Notes: generated from the letters alone by a model not told the origin. A stretch of DNA of 64,000 nt from an uncultured Oscillospiraceae bacterium (GCA_900539845.1 UQDP01000008.1:1-64000); one strand, 5' to 3'. Positions 50,580 to 59,531 are shown, counted from the stretch's first letter. Numbers and translations are program-made.

Positions 50580-50936
50580 TCAGATAATATTTTCAAGGTT
50601 ATTCCAATCCTGATTAAAAATTTGTCTTCTTTGCTCTTTGATAATATACTTTTTTGATGTATTTGTGTTTTTCGTTATTCTGTAATACATATCAAAAAAT
50701 CCGGGACCGGGCATAGGAAGAGAGGAGTGCAGTGTGTTTTTATGAACAACTAAAGCAGAAAGAAAAATACCATATTGTTCGTTTGTAATTAACGAAATTT
50801 GTTCTAAATACTGCCCGATATCTTTTCGGCTGATTTTTAACTCATTTTGCAGTTTGCTGTAACATATTACTTTTTTCTGAACAGCGCAACCTCTGAGTAT
50901 ATTTGCAATCGCTTTTAGCTTATAATGATGCTTCAT
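50580..50936 (-). CDS. Small protein of XRE-controlled locus, unknown
   Basis: 118 aa. An N-terminal winged-helix-like segment (ICYSKLQNELKISRKDIGQYLEQI), then FLSALVVHK with PGPGFFDMYY, a pattern I recall from other small uncharacterised bacterial proteins. First gene of the minus-strand pair. The start is close to the divergent promoter. Function unknown. Confidence 0.7.
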   Translation of the reverse strand: MKHHYKLKAIANILRGCAVQKKVICYSKLQNELKISRKDIGQYLEQISLITNEQYGIFLSALVVHKNTLHSSLPMPGPGFFDMYYRITKNTNTSKKYIIKEQRRQIFNQDWNNLENII

Positions 50937-50967
50937 ATGATTTCCCCCAATTCAAAATATATTTAAA

Positions 50968-51046
50968 TTATATAACAACTTTAAGTTGTTGTCAATAACT
51001 ACATATAAGTGTTTTATTTGACAATCTTGAGTTGTTATCATATTTA
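50968..51046. promoter_or_regulatory. Divergent promoters with operators in both spacers
   Basis: Minus strand: TTGACA (50996-50991), 17 bases, TATAAT (50973-50968); the spacer contains the palindrome ACAACTTTAAGTTGT. Plus strand: TTGACA (51018-51023), 17 bases, TATTTA (51041-51046); the spacer contains the related ACAATCTTGAGTTGT. The shared motif ACAAnnTnnAGTTGT is the likely operator of the XRE protein encoded next. Each operator blocks one promoter. Confidence 0.8.
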
Positions 51047-51060
51047 TTGGGGTGATGATT

Positions 51061-51384
51061 TTGCTTGCTAATTTGAAGAAGCTTCGTAAAAAATATAATA
51101 TCAGTCAGCAACAACTGGCAGATGTTGTCGGCGTTAGTCAGCAATCAATCAATAAATATGAAAACCATAATATTGAGCCGGATATTGAAACATTAAAAAC
51201 GATGGCGGATTTTTTTAATACTTCAATAGATTATATCGTCGGATATAAAGAAAAAAGCGAGGAAATCACCACTAAACAGGAATTACTGAGATTGTTCAGT
51301 CTTATGACCAAGGAGCAACAGGAGATCTTTATTGAACAGGGAAAAGCTTTTGTTAGATCAAATGATAAAAGAAAAAACGGATAA
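51061..51384 (+). CDS. XRE family transcriptional regulator
   Basis: 107 aa from TTG 51061 (GGGGTGAT upstream; GTG 51052 and ATG 51055 are alternatives that would make the mRNA nearly leaderless). The N-terminal Cro/CI HTH is complete: NLKKLRKKYNISQQQLADVVGVSQQSINKYENHN. The C-terminal half is helical (LLRLFSLMTKEQQEIFIEQG). It probably represses both divergent promoters, including its own. Confidence 0.9.
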   Translation: MLANLKKLRKKYNISQQQLADVVGVSQQSINKYENHNIEPDIETLKTMADFFNTSIDYIVGYKEKSEEITTKQELLRLFSLMTKEQQEIFIEQGKAFVRSNDKRKNG

Positions 51385-51456
51385 GATTAAGTTGATCAAT
51401 GTGAAGTAAGTGATGAATATTTATGTTAATTTAACTTTTAATTATTATATAAGAAA

Positions 51457-51489
51457 AGAGCTATTGAGTGTAACTCAATAGCTCTTTGT
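51457..51489. terminator. Terminator between XRE and GGGtGRT genes
   Basis: AGAGCTATTGAGT-gta-ACTCAATAGCTCT followed by TTGTTG; serves the convergent genes. Confidence 0.85.
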
Positions 51490-51510
51490 TGTGGTCAAGT
51501 ATTTGAATTT

Positions 51511-52518
51511 TTATTTCATAGCCTCTTCCACTGCAACGGCTGTTGCAACGGTTGCGCCGACCATCGGGTTGTTGCCCATACCGATAAGACCCATCATCTC
51601 AACATGAGCCGGAACGGAGGATGAACCTGCGAACTGTGCGTCGCCATGCATACGTCCCATAGAGTCTGTAAGACCGTAGGAAGCAGGACCGGCAGCCATG
51701 TTATCCGGGTGAAGCGTACGGCCTGTGCCGCCGCCTGAAGCAACGGAGAAATATTTCTTGCCGTTTTCAAGCGCCCATTTCTTGTAGGTGCCTGCAACAA
51801 GGTGCTGGAAACGGGTTGGGTTGGTTGAGTTACCGGTGATGGAAACGTCAACGCCCTCGTGCTTCATGATTGCAACGCCCTCAAGTACATCGTTTGCACC
51901 GTAGCATTTAACAGCGGCTCTTTCGCCGTCTGAAAATGCCTTTGTTTCAACGATATTAAGCTCACCTGTGTAGAAATCATAATCGGTCTTAACATAGGTG
52001 AAGCCGTTGATTCTTGAAATGATATAAGCTGCGTCCTTGCCGAGACCGTTAAGGATAACGCGAAGGGGCTCTTTGCGAACCTTGTTTGCCGTGCGGGCGA
52101 TTCCGATAGCGCCTTCAGCGGCTGCGAAGCTCTCGTGACCTGCAAGGAAAGCAAAGCATTTCGTTTCCTCTGAAAGCAGACGCGCACCGAGATTTCCGTG
52201 ACCGAGACCTACGTTTCTCTGCTCCGCAACAGAACCGGGAATACAGAAAGCCTGAAGACCGATACCGATCTTTTCAGCGGCTTCGGAAGCTGTTTTTACA
52301 TTGCTCTTGATTGCAACTGCAGCGCCGAGCGTATATGCCCAGCTTGCGTTTTCAAAAGCGATGGGCTGAACGCCTTTAACGATAGCGTCAACATCAATGC
52401 CCTTGGAAAGGCACAGATCCCTTGCTTCTTCAAGACTTGAAAGACCGTATTCAGCAAGGCATTTTTCGATTTTGGCAATTCTTCTTTCTTTGCCTTCAAA
52501 TTTTACATCATTAGCCAT
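51511..52518 (-). CDS. GGGtGRT protein
   Basis: 335 aa. Named for the invariant motif near residue 264 (SVASGGGTGRTLHPDNM). The glycine-rich GLGHGNLGARLLSEETKCFAFLAGHESFAAAEG block in the middle is also family-typical. Function unknown, but it is nearly always next to a NifU-like scaffold gene, as here (17 bases apart), suggesting iron-sulfur biology in anaerobes. Confidence 0.92.
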   Translation of the reverse strand: MANDVKFEGKERRIAKIEKCLAEYGLSSLEEARDLCLSKGIDVDAIVKGVQPIAFENASWAYTLGAAVAIKSNVKTASEAAEKIGIGLQAFCIPGSVAEQRNVGLGHGNLGARLLSEETKCFAFLAGHESFAAAEGAIGIARTANKVRKEPLRVILNGLGKDAAYIISRINGFTYVKTDYDFYTGELNIVETKAFSDGERAAVKCYGANDVLEGVAIMKHEGVDVSITGNSTNPTRFQHLVAGTYKKWALENGKKYFSVASGGGTGRTLHPDNMAAGPASYGLTDSMGRMHGDAQFAGSSSVPAHVEMMGLIGMGNNPMVGATVATAVAVEEAMK

Positions 52519-52535
52519 TTTACGTTCCTCCTGTC

Positions 52536-53228
52536 TTATTCTTCGCGCGGGTCTATATATTTAGCGGCGTTGTCAAATCTGCCGTAAGTGCCCATGTTTG
52601 CCTTGTAAGCCTCGTCAGGTGTTTTGCCGTGGCGGATATCCTCAAGCATCTTGCCGAGCTTAACGAATTCATAGCCAATAACTTCGCCCTCTTCGTCAAG
52701 CGCCATGCGTGTAACATAGCCCTCTGCCATTTCCATATAGCGAACGCCCTTTGCCTTTGTGGAGAACATTGTGCCGACCTGGCTTCTGAGACCTTTGCCA
52801 AGATCCTCAAGCGCTGCGCCGACAACAAGTCCGCCCTCTGAAAACGCGCTCTGTGAACGGCCGTATGCAAGTTGCTTGAAAAGCTCTCTCATAGCAACGT
52901 TGATTGCGTCGCAAACAAGGTCTGTGTTGAGACACTCAAGCAGAGTTTTGCCGGGCAGAATCTCAGCAGCCATAGCTGCGGAATGCGTCATTCCCGAGCA
53001 GCCGATTGTTTCAACAAGCGCTTCCTCAACAATGCCGTTTTTAACATTGAGGCTGAGCTTGCAGGCGCCCTGCTGAGGAGCACACCAGCCGATGCCGTGT
53101 GAAAAACCGCTTATGTCTTTGATCTCATAGGATTTAACCCATTTGCCCTCTTCCGGAATCGGAGCAGGACCGTGATGCGGACCTTTTTTAACGGTGCACA
53201 TCTGTTCAACTTCTTGCGAATAAACCAT
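52536..53228 (-). CDS. Iron-sulfur cluster scaffold-like (NifU-type) protein
   Basis: 230 aa from ATG 53228 (AGGGAG upstream; longer frames upstream look non-coding). NifU/IscU-like elements: GWCAPQQGACKLSLNVKNGIVEEALVETIGCSGMTHSAAMAAE, with conserved Cys at both ends, and LSE-like DLVCDAINVAMRELF. It pairs with the GGGtGRT gene just downstream as one operon. Confidence 0.9.
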   Translation of the reverse strand: MVYSQEVEQMCTVKKGPHHGPAPIPEEGKWVKSYEIKDISGFSHGIGWCAPQQGACKLSLNVKNGIVEEALVETIGCSGMTHSAAMAAEILPGKTLLECLNTDLVCDAINVAMRELFKQLAYGRSQSAFSEGGLVVGAALEDLGKGLRSQVGTMFSTKAKGVRYMEMAEGYVTRMALDEEGEVIGYEFVKLGKMLEDIRHGKTPDEAYKANMGTYGRFDNAAKYIDPREE

Positions 53229-53354
53229 TTTTACTACTCCCTCGCTTAAATTAATAATTCCAAAAATTATCAATGCTATTATAACCAATATGTTTTGAGT
53301 CTGCAAGGGAAAGCACACAAAATTTGTTATATTTTCTTATTTTTTCCCTATTGC

Positions 53355-53383
53355 TTGAAAGGTTTTGTGCAAATTGGTATAAT
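53355..53383 (+). promoter_or_regulatory. Promoter of pqqD-like gene
   Basis: TTGAAA, a 17-base spacer and TATAAT, leaving a leader of about 135 bases. Confidence 0.75.
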
Positions 53384-53390
53384 AACCTCA

Positions 53391-53476
53391 CGAAGCGTTT
53401 GCAAAATCAAAGATTTTGACTGCTTCGGAGAACATTGTATCGCCCCGTCTTCGCATATATGCGTTGGTGGGCGGTG
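53391..53476 (+). ncRNA. Structured leader upstream of pqqD-like gene
   Basis: Hairpin 1: CGAAGC ... GCTTCG outer arms with AAAATC-aaa-GATTTT inside (53391-53427). Hairpin 2: GCCC ... GGGC around the palindrome GCATATATGC (53442-53475). It starts at the predicted transcript start and ends about 50 bases before the gene. No terminator-like T-run. It does not match a riboswitch I know. Confidence 0.4.
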
Positions 53477-53525
53477 AAAGTAAAGGAATAATTATAACAA
53501 AATATCAATGTAAAGGAAGATAAAC

Positions 53526-53792
53526 ATGAAAATAAAAAACGGTTTTGTAAAAAGAAACATCGCCGGTTCCGAGATTGTTGTTCCCGTCGGAAAAGCTGCA
53601 GCCAAATTCAACGGAATGATAACGCTCAATGAGTCAGGCGCGTTTTTTTGGGACTGCTTGATAGAGGAGACCACAAGGGATGAAGTGATCGGCAAAGTGC
53701 TGGAAGTTTATGAGGTCACGCCTGAAAAAGCAGCGCAGGATGTTGATGAATTCATAGACATGCTGCGTGAAAATGATCTGCTGGATGAATAA
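53526..53792 (+). CDS. PqqD-like RiPP recognition element protein
   Basis: 88 aa, stand-alone PqqD fold: an N-terminal beta wing (VKRNIAGSEIVVPVGKAAAKFNG), the ITLNESGAFFWDCL helix typical of PqqD (L-N-x-x-x-x-x-x-W), and a winged-helix end (YEVTPEKAAQDVDEFIDMLRENDLLDE). Such proteins bind leader peptides for radical SAM modifying enzymes. No precursor peptide or modifying enzyme is adjacent; the nearest radical SAM gene is 4.3 kb away. The start has AAAGGAAG upstream. Confidence 0.85.
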   Translation: MKIKNGFVKRNIAGSEIVVPVGKAAAKFNGMITLNESGAFFWDCLIEETTRDEVIGKVLEVYEVTPEKAAQDVDEFIDMLRENDLLDE

Positions 53793-53833
53793 AAGGTCGG
53801 TTTTAGCTTATATTTTGGCTTAGAGGATACAGA

Positions 53834-54520
53834 ATGAGCATTATATTTTGGGATTTCGACGGCACATTGGTTACATCCGGTTCCTTGTGGAGTAGCAGCG
53901 TTTTTAAGGCTCTAAATGATACCGACAGCGGGAGCGGTGTTGCTTTCAGCGATGTAAGAAAATGTATGGCAGTGGGGTTTACCTGGCATACGCCCGAAAA
54001 GGATTATACCGCTTATAAAAATGAGAAGTGGTGGGATCTTATGAATGATTATATTTACAGATCTTATCTGTCATTGGGCATAGCTGAGAAAACGGCTCGT
54101 GATGCAACTCAAAAAGTCAGAAAAATAATAAAAAACAAGGAAAATTATACGCTATATCCTGACGCTGCCGAAACTTTGCGGTTCTTAAAAATACAGGGTC
54201 ATAAAAATATCATTCTGTCAAATAATTATCCCGATCTCTGCGAGGTAATAGAAATGCTGGGTATAGACAAATATTTTGACGGTTATGTTATTTCGGCAGT
54301 TGAAGGATATGACAAGCCCAGAAAAGAACTTTTCGATATCGCAAAAAGCTGCAATACAAACGATGAACCGATGTTTATGGTGGGAGATAATGTGACTGCG
54401 GATATATTAGGCGGTAACAGTGCCGGAATGACAACGGTCTATGTGCATAACGGATTTTGTAGCGAAGCCGATTATTGTATTGAAAATTTGTCTGAGCTGA
54501 TAGATATAGTGGAGCGTTGA
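53834..54520 (+). CDS. HAD family hydrolase
   Basis: 228 aa. Motif I FWDFDGTLVTSGS at the N-terminus, motif II ILSNNYP (about 128), motif III Lys in VEGYDKPRKELF, motif IV MVGDNVTADILGGNSAGM. A phosphoglycolate/haloacid-type phosphatase with a helical cap. It is 41 bases after the pqqD-like gene in the same orientation. Confidence 0.92.
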   Translation: MSIIFWDFDGTLVTSGSLWSSSVFKALNDTDSGSGVAFSDVRKCMAVGFTWHTPEKDYTAYKNEKWWDLMNDYIYRSYLSLGIAEKTARDATQKVRKIIKNKENYTLYPDAAETLRFLKIQGHKNIILSNNYPDLCEVIEMLGIDKYFDGYVISAVEGYDKPRKELFDIAKSCNTNDEPMFMVGDNVTADILGGNSAGMTTVYVHNGFCSEADYCIENLSELIDIVER

Positions 54521-54617
54521 ATTTAAACGGCGCGAATGGTATCATTCAAATCAAAACAAAAAGGAAATGGTTCTGTTCATTTTCGCAACAGTAAAAATCC
54601 TTGAAAAAACTGTTATT

Positions 54618-54737
54618 TAAGCCGCTGATGAACAGATCGTCAGCGGCTTATTTATATAGTGATTACGGATTAACCGAAATTAGGAGAAAACCTATAAAAA
54701 CGGGGCAGGACGCCTTTCGGCATGTCTTGCCCCGTTT
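54618..54737. terminator. Two terminators between convergent genes
   Basis: AAGCCGCTGA ... TCAGCGGCTT (54619-54649, ends the HAD gene) and AAACGGGGCAGGAC ... GTCTTGCCCCGTTT (54698-54737, ends the TraX gene on the minus strand). An open frame across them is an artefact. Confidence 0.8.
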
Positions 54738-54757
54738 AACTGATCTGCAAAAGAAAG

Positions 54758-55510
54758 CTATTGTATGGTCTGTACCCACCCGATAACAGCAAGATGAAGC
54801 GGATAGTAAATATAAAAGAACCATTTCATAAACGTATTGAATTGAATGCTTTTTCCTCTCTCTCCGTTATACAGGCTGATGATGGGGATGGACAAAACAA
54901 CAGCCATTTGGATCAACCCGTAAACCTCATCTAATGCGAAGAAATATACTGTTGCGTAGATCGCTGCATAGAACACCATCCAAAGCATTTGTGTTTTGAA
55001 TTTACCTCTGTTCGTTCCGAAAGCCAGAATACAAAGCGCCGCAATACAGCTCCAGTCGCTGGGAAAGCTGATCAGACAAATTAAAATGATCAGCATAACT
55101 TTCAGCGTATTCCCTTTAATTTTTTCGCTGTTTGCAACCCGTAGCATAACCAGTCCCCACGCAAGAGACCACATTACACTTGTTTGGTTCAATATGTTTC
55201 CGTCATAGAAGGGTATAAACGATTTCCAATCCGTAAAATCCGTTGAAGCGAACAGATACGCAAAATGGGAGAGGATTGCAAAGGTAAACAGACGAAAGGT
55301 ATACTTTCTGATATTCTTTGTATGATAATACCCCTCTGCAACGAAATAGCACATGATCGGGCAGGTCAGTCTTCCGACAATATGCATCATTATCGGAAGA
55401 AACTCTTTTGAATAACCCGGAAATGCTGCCCAGGCGATATGGTCGATCGTCATTGCAAGAATGGCGATCATCTTTATTATATTCGAGTTTAGTATTTTAT
55501 GGCGCTGCAT
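54758..55510 (-). CDS. TraX family membrane protein
   Basis: 250 aa, about eight membrane helices. TraX pattern: NIIKMIAILAMTIDHIAWAAFPG, HIVGRLTCPIMCYFVAEGYYHTKN, then KWFFYIYYPLHLAVIGWVQ near the C-terminus. Related to acyltransferases; TraX acetylates F-pilin in conjugative plasmids, but chromosomal Clostridial copies have no known role. The start is MQRHKI, with GGGAG six bases upstream. Confidence 0.9.
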   Translation of the reverse strand: MQRHKILNSNIIKMIAILAMTIDHIAWAAFPGYSKEFLPIMMHIVGRLTCPIMCYFVAEGYYHTKNIRKYTFRLFTFAILSHFAYLFASTDFTDWKSFIPFYDGNILNQTSVMWSLAWGLVMLRVANSEKIKGNTLKVMLIILICLISFPSDWSCIAALCILAFGTNRGKFKTQMLWMVFYAAIYATVYFFALDEVYGLIQMAVVLSIPIISLYNGERGKSIQFNTFMKWFFYIYYPLHLAVIGWVQTIQ

Positions 55511-55635
55511 AGTATCTCCCAAATTCGGTTTGCAGGAAAATCGGTATTGAAAGCGATAACGCTTCTTTTGGTGAAGCTAAATCATACGGTTCTTACGCCG
55601 ATTATGATGAAAAAGTTTAAAACATGCGTTTGGTT

Positions 55636-56520
55636 TTATACAAAATTTGCGTTTATGATTTTCATTGTAAGTTCTTTTGCGGGGAAATCACTGTATACAG
55701 TACCGTAATATTTTGAGTGGTCGAGCCGGTATTTTATAAATCTTGTATTTATGTATTCCGCGTTGTATTTGGGTCCTTTCAGACCGCCGGCGGTAGACAG
55801 GTAATTTATGATATATCTGCCGTCAAATCCGGCAGCTTTGTCCAGAAAAGGTATAAGGCATTCTTTCCAGCGCGGGGCGGGCTTATACTTAAATCTGTCG
55901 AGAATAATGAATTCGGCAGGTGCTCTTCCACCTGTATTCAGCGTCAGCGGTTCGGGAGAGATCGTATCCTGTTCGACCCAGCCTGAAAAATCAAGTCCCG
56001 TGTTATTTTCGTTGAATTCGTCTCTATCCGCCATTTTGCAGCGGCGGATCAGATATATCTTTCCGCGCGTCTCTTCAAGCAAAGGAACGCGGTTTTCGCA
56101 GAACCACATTTCAGGGTCTTTTGAAATATAACTAAAAAACAGATTGTCAAAACATTTTTCATTTTCCTTACCGCTGTCGTTTTTGAACTGAAAAAGAATG
56201 GTTTCACTCGGATTTTCACGCAAAAAGTCATAGCACTGATCAAGTACATAAGAAAGATCCATTTGTTTCCCGAGTTTGTTCGGCGTGCAGAATACTTTCG
56301 CAATGCCGTGCACCATTTTCAGCAGTTCACCGCTGCTTTCAACTCTTATATCAAGTGCGCGTATGCCTATCTCAAGCTGTTCTCTGATCGTAAGCTCCTG
56401 CGTTTTGCAGATGTGGGAGATCTGCACATATTTTGTTACACTGTCATGTGTGCCGGGTATGGCAAGACTCATCAGATCACGTTTTCCGTCTATATCCGCC
56501 ATCCAGTTTCTAAGTTTCAC
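55636..56520 (-). CDS. PI-PLC X-domain protein
   Basis: 294 aa. Phosphatidylinositol-specific phospholipase C fold: MSLAIPGTHDSVTKYV with catalytic His (about 25), REQLEIGIRALDIRVE, LLKMVHGIAKVF with the second His (about 69), LRENPSETILFQFKND. No signal peptide or membrane anchor, unlike secreted bacterial PI-PLCs, so it either stays inside or leaves by lysis or a non-classical route. Confidence 0.88.
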   Translation of the reverse strand: MKLRNWMADIDGKRDLMSLAIPGTHDSVTKYVQISHICKTQELTIREQLEIGIRALDIRVESSGELLKMVHGIAKVFCTPNKLGKQMDLSYVLDQCYDFLRENPSETILFQFKNDSGKENEKCFDNLFFSYISKDPEMWFCENRVPLLEETRGKIYLIRRCKMADRDEFNENNTGLDFSGWVEQDTISPEPLTLNTGGRAPAEFIILDRFKYKPAPRWKECLIPFLDKAAGFDGRYIINYLSTAGGLKGPKYNAEYINTRFIKYRLDHSKYYGTVYSDFPAKELTMKIINANFV

Positions 56521-56636
56521 ACTATCCCTCTTTTCGGATTTTGATACCTATATTATATCATTATATATTCCTTTCATCAATCATTGAAAAATGTGTCTGC
56601 ATTTTGTATAATAAAATTTATAAACGGAGGGACGCT

Positions 56637-57083
56637 ATGGTTCTTTTTGAAAAACAGGGGGTTATTACTCCGGCTCAGGATAAAACGAATATATCTTTTG
56701 AATTTGAAGTGCCGCAGGGCGTTTCGGTTCTTGATATCGATTTTTCTTATTTCCCGAAAACACTTGAGGATGAGGGTTCTGCGGTGGATATCCTTTCTTC
56801 TGCGCTTGAAAAATATCTTGGTAAAGATAACGACCAAGATCCGCGTGATTTTCTGCCGGTAAAAAATCTCATCACGCTGTCTGCGGATGATCCGTCGGGC
56901 TACAGAGGGGCGGCACACAGGCAGCCGAACGAACAGCATATCGTTCTGGCAGCGGAAAGCTCCACTCCCGGCTTTTTGAACAGGGAAGTTTCTGCAGGTA
57001 AGTGGCGGGTTATGCTCAATGTTCACTGCTGTGTGTGTGATGTTCATTACAGTCTTAAGATCAGCGGAGGTGAGAGACAATGA
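56637..57083 (+). CDS. Conserved hypothetical protein coupled to PHP gene
   Basis: 148 aa from ATG 56637 (GGAGGG upstream; the longer frame starts in non-coding DNA). Beta-rich, resembling the small N-terminal domain that precedes CehA/McbA-type PHP proteins: FEFEVPQGVSVLDIDFSYFP and RVMLNVHCCVCDVHYSLKI. It overlaps the PHP gene by four bases, so the two are functional partners. Confidence 0.75.
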   Translation: MVLFEKQGVITPAQDKTNISFEFEVPQGVSVLDIDFSYFPKTLEDEGSAVDILSSALEKYLGKDNDQDPRDFLPVKNLITLSADDPSGYRGAAHRQPNEQHIVLAAESSTPGFLNREVSAGKWRVMLNVHCCVCDVHYSLKISGGERQ

Positions 57084-58036
57084 GTTATCTTCCATGTGAA
57101 CTGCACTGCCATACCGTGCATTCGGACGGTGATTTTACTCCCGTATCTCTTCAGCAGGCTGCGGCTGAAGATCATCTTTCTCTTATTGCGCTTACGGACC
57201 ATAATACATACAGCGGTTTTGATGAGACAGACGAGAGTATCATACCCGTTTTGCGCGGAATAGAATGGACGACGTATTTCGGGCATATGCTTGTGCTCGG
57301 AGCAAATGATTTTGTGGACTGGCGTGACGCCGTTCCCGATACTATCGATGAAAAAATGAAAGCCGTCAGGGCTGCCGGCGGAATAGTCGGAATCGCGCAT
57401 CCGTTTCAGTGCGGTTCACCGATCTGCACGGGCGGCAGATGGGAATTTAATGTGCGCGATTTCAGAAATGTTGATTATATGGAGATCTGGCACGAAGCTT
57501 TCAGCCCGGAAAACACGGAGAACGACAGAGCGCTTGAGCTTTGGACCTCACTGCTTGATGAAGGGTATCATATCGCAGCCGTTTACGGTAAGGACTGGCA
57601 CAGACCGATAACGGACGGCAGGCATTACGGATGTACTTATCTTCATTTTGATAACGGGCTTGCGACGCCTCATGGCGCAGTCAAAGCAATTCGTCTCGGC
57701 AAGACGGTTGCATCGACCGGTGCTAAATTTATTTTCCGTGTGCACCGTATGGGCAAAACGTACGGCCTTGGCTCAACGATCCCCAAGGGAAATGTGACCT
57801 TCAGCTTTTTTACGGATCTGCATTCAAGGGAAAAGAACGCAGGCCAAGAACAATTGGAATACAAAACGATAAAAATTGTAACCAACGGCGGTAAAACGGT
57901 TATGGAAACAAGGGCGGACACACGTCATGAGCGCCTGAGGATTGAGAGAAACCACTGGTACCGCGCGGAGCTTTGGGGTACGGTCAACGGTGAAACAAAG
58001 ATCCTTGCCGTTACAAGCCCCGTTTATTGTGAATAG
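57080..58036 (+). CDS. CehA/McbA-type PHP metallohydrolase
   Basis: 318 aa. PHP motifs: ELHCHTVHSDGDFTP (HxH at about 8), IALTDHNTY, RGIEWTT, GIAHPFQCG and GKDWHRP. PHP enzymes hydrolyse phosphoesters or similar bonds using bound metals. It is coupled to the small gene upstream. Confidence 0.92.
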   Translation: MSYLPCELHCHTVHSDGDFTPVSLQQAAAEDHLSLIALTDHNTYSGFDETDESIIPVLRGIEWTTYFGHMLVLGANDFVDWRDAVPDTIDEKMKAVRAAGGIVGIAHPFQCGSPICTGGRWEFNVRDFRNVDYMEIWHEAFSPENTENDRALELWTSLLDEGYHIAAVYGKDWHRPITDGRHYGCTYLHFDNGLATPHGAVKAIRLGKTVASTGAKFIFRVHRMGKTYGLGSTIPKGNVTFSFFTDLHSREKNAGQEQLEYKTIKIVTNGGKTVMETRADTRHERLRIERNHWYRAELWGTVNGETKILAVTSPVYCE

Positions 58037-58048
58037 TTCTGTAAAAAA

Positions 58049-58085
58049 ATACCCGACGCTTTCATGCGCCGGGTATAAATTTTTA
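58049..58085. terminator. Terminator between PHP and radical SAM genes
   Basis: TACCCGACGC and GCGCCGGGTA (one mismatch) followed by TAAATTTTTA. Confidence 0.85.
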
Positions 58086-58097
58086 CTGTGTTTGGCA

Positions 58098-59519
58098 TCA
58101 ATAATCCTCGGGACGGTAATTTTTTTTGCCCTCAGGCGTGTCTCGGTAATACTGAGTAAACGGCTTGAACCTTGCTTTTTCTTCCCATATCTCCTTTGCT
58201 TTCGGAGCCCAGTTTTTGGCGTAAGCATCGCATTTTGAGCAAAGCTCGTCTGCGCTTTCCGCTTTTATGAGATTGGTGGATTTCGCGCCGCTTCGCTGCA
58301 CCATCTTGCGCAGCGCCTGCGGGTTTTCAAGCATCGGGCAGGGGCGGAGCATATTTTTATTGAACGGCTGTCCCTTGTAATACTCCTTGAAAAGAGGGGA
58401 GTTCAGACATTCGATAATGGATTTTTCCCTGATGTTGGAATCTGAGTAGTGGATGAAAACACATGGTTCAACATCGCCCTCGGAATTCACATGAAAATAA
58501 TTGCGCCCGCCGGCAATACAGCCGCCGACAAATTCGGCGTCGTTTTGAAAATCAACGGTAAATATAGGCTTGCCCGTTTTGGAATCTCTTTTTGCTCTGA
58601 TCGTACGGTAAACATGCTCCCTTTGCTCGGGCGTGAGCAGCAAGTCGGTATCGGCATTGTCGCCCACGGGCATATAGTGGAAATACCACATGTATTTTGC
58701 GCCGGCTTCGATCATCTCGTCATAAAATGTATCAGAGGTAACAGCCTTGTAGTTTTTGCTTGTGTAGCATATGGAAGTGCCGAAAAGGCAGCCGTGCTTT
58801 TTCAGCATCTTCATAGCGTTCATCGTTGTTTGATACGCGCCGCTTCCGCGTCTGTCATCGTTCGTTTCCTCGGTTCCCTCAATCGAGAGCGCAAGACCGA
58901 AATTGCCGCATTCAAGAAGCTGCTCGCAAAATTCGTCGTCAATAAGAGTTGCGTTGGTGAACGCAAGGAAAATGCAGTCGGGGTTTTCCTTTGCAAGAAT
59001 GATAAGCTCTTTTTTTCTGATCAGCGGCTCGCCGCCCGTGAACATAAAGAAATGCGTGCCGAGCGCTTTGCTTTCGGTTATGACCTTTCGCATCTCGTCA
59101 AGCGTAAGATTTGATTTGTAGCCGTATTCCGCAGCCCAGCAGCCTTTGCACTTCAGATTGCAGGCAGAGGTGGGGTCCAGCAGAACCACCCAGGGAATGT
59201 TGCATTTCAGCTCGTCCCTTTTTTTCCTAAGCGTGGATGTGCCGATCAGCCCGAGATCGATTCCGAATGTGAGCACGGCTTTGCGCAGAAAATCACCGTT
59301 AACATCTTCAATGCCTCTGAAAAGAAAGCTGTGCCAGACGTTCGTTTCATCGGTGATGATCTCTATCGGCTTGGTAAAGGTGCTTTCGGGATACATTTTA
59401 CCTGCAAAGACTTTGCCCACTTTTACAAGCCTGAGCATATTGCGCTTTGGATTTTTATAGATGTATTTGAAAAGTCCGCTTCCTATTGCGTGAAGCGCTC
59501 TGCTTTTCACTGATGGCAT
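58098..59519 (-). CDS. Radical SAM/SPASM protein
   Basis: 473 aa. Radical SAM cluster motif SACNLKCKGCWAAEYG (C-x3-C-x2-C, about 118-125), FMFTGGEPLIRKKE, LALSIEGTEETNDDRRGSG. The C-terminal cysteines (GGCIAGGRNYFHVNSEGDVEPCVF, RPCPML, LCSKC) resemble a SPASM or twitch domain for extra iron-sulfur clusters. The N-terminal 100 residues are an unusual extension. Substrate unknown; the PqqD-like protein at 53526 is a possible but unproven partner. The next gene upstream on this strand, argS, is 13 bases away. Confidence 0.92.
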   Translation of the reverse strand: MPSVKSRALHAIGSGLFKYIYKNPKRNMLRLVKVGKVFAGKMYPESTFTKPIEIITDETNVWHSFLFRGIEDVNGDFLRKAVLTFGIDLGLIGTSTLRKKRDELKCNIPWVVLLDPTSACNLKCKGCWAAEYGYKSNLTLDEMRKVITESKALGTHFFMFTGGEPLIRKKELIILAKENPDCIFLAFTNATLIDDEFCEQLLECGNFGLALSIEGTEETNDDRRGSGAYQTTMNAMKMLKKHGCLFGTSICYTSKNYKAVTSDTFYDEMIEAGAKYMWYFHYMPVGDNADTDLLLTPEQREHVYRTIRAKRDSKTGKPIFTVDFQNDAEFVGGCIAGGRNYFHVNSEGDVEPCVFIHYSDSNIREKSIIECLNSPLFKEYYKGQPFNKNMLRPCPMLENPQALRKMVQRSGAKSTNLIKAESADELCSKCDAYAKNWAPKAKEIWEEKARFKPFTQYYRDTPEGKKNYRPEDY

Positions 59520-59531
59520 ATTTTTAGCTCC

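Noticed and set aside
54601..54786. Plus-strand frame of 61 codons
   Set aside because: It runs through two terminator hairpins between convergent genes.
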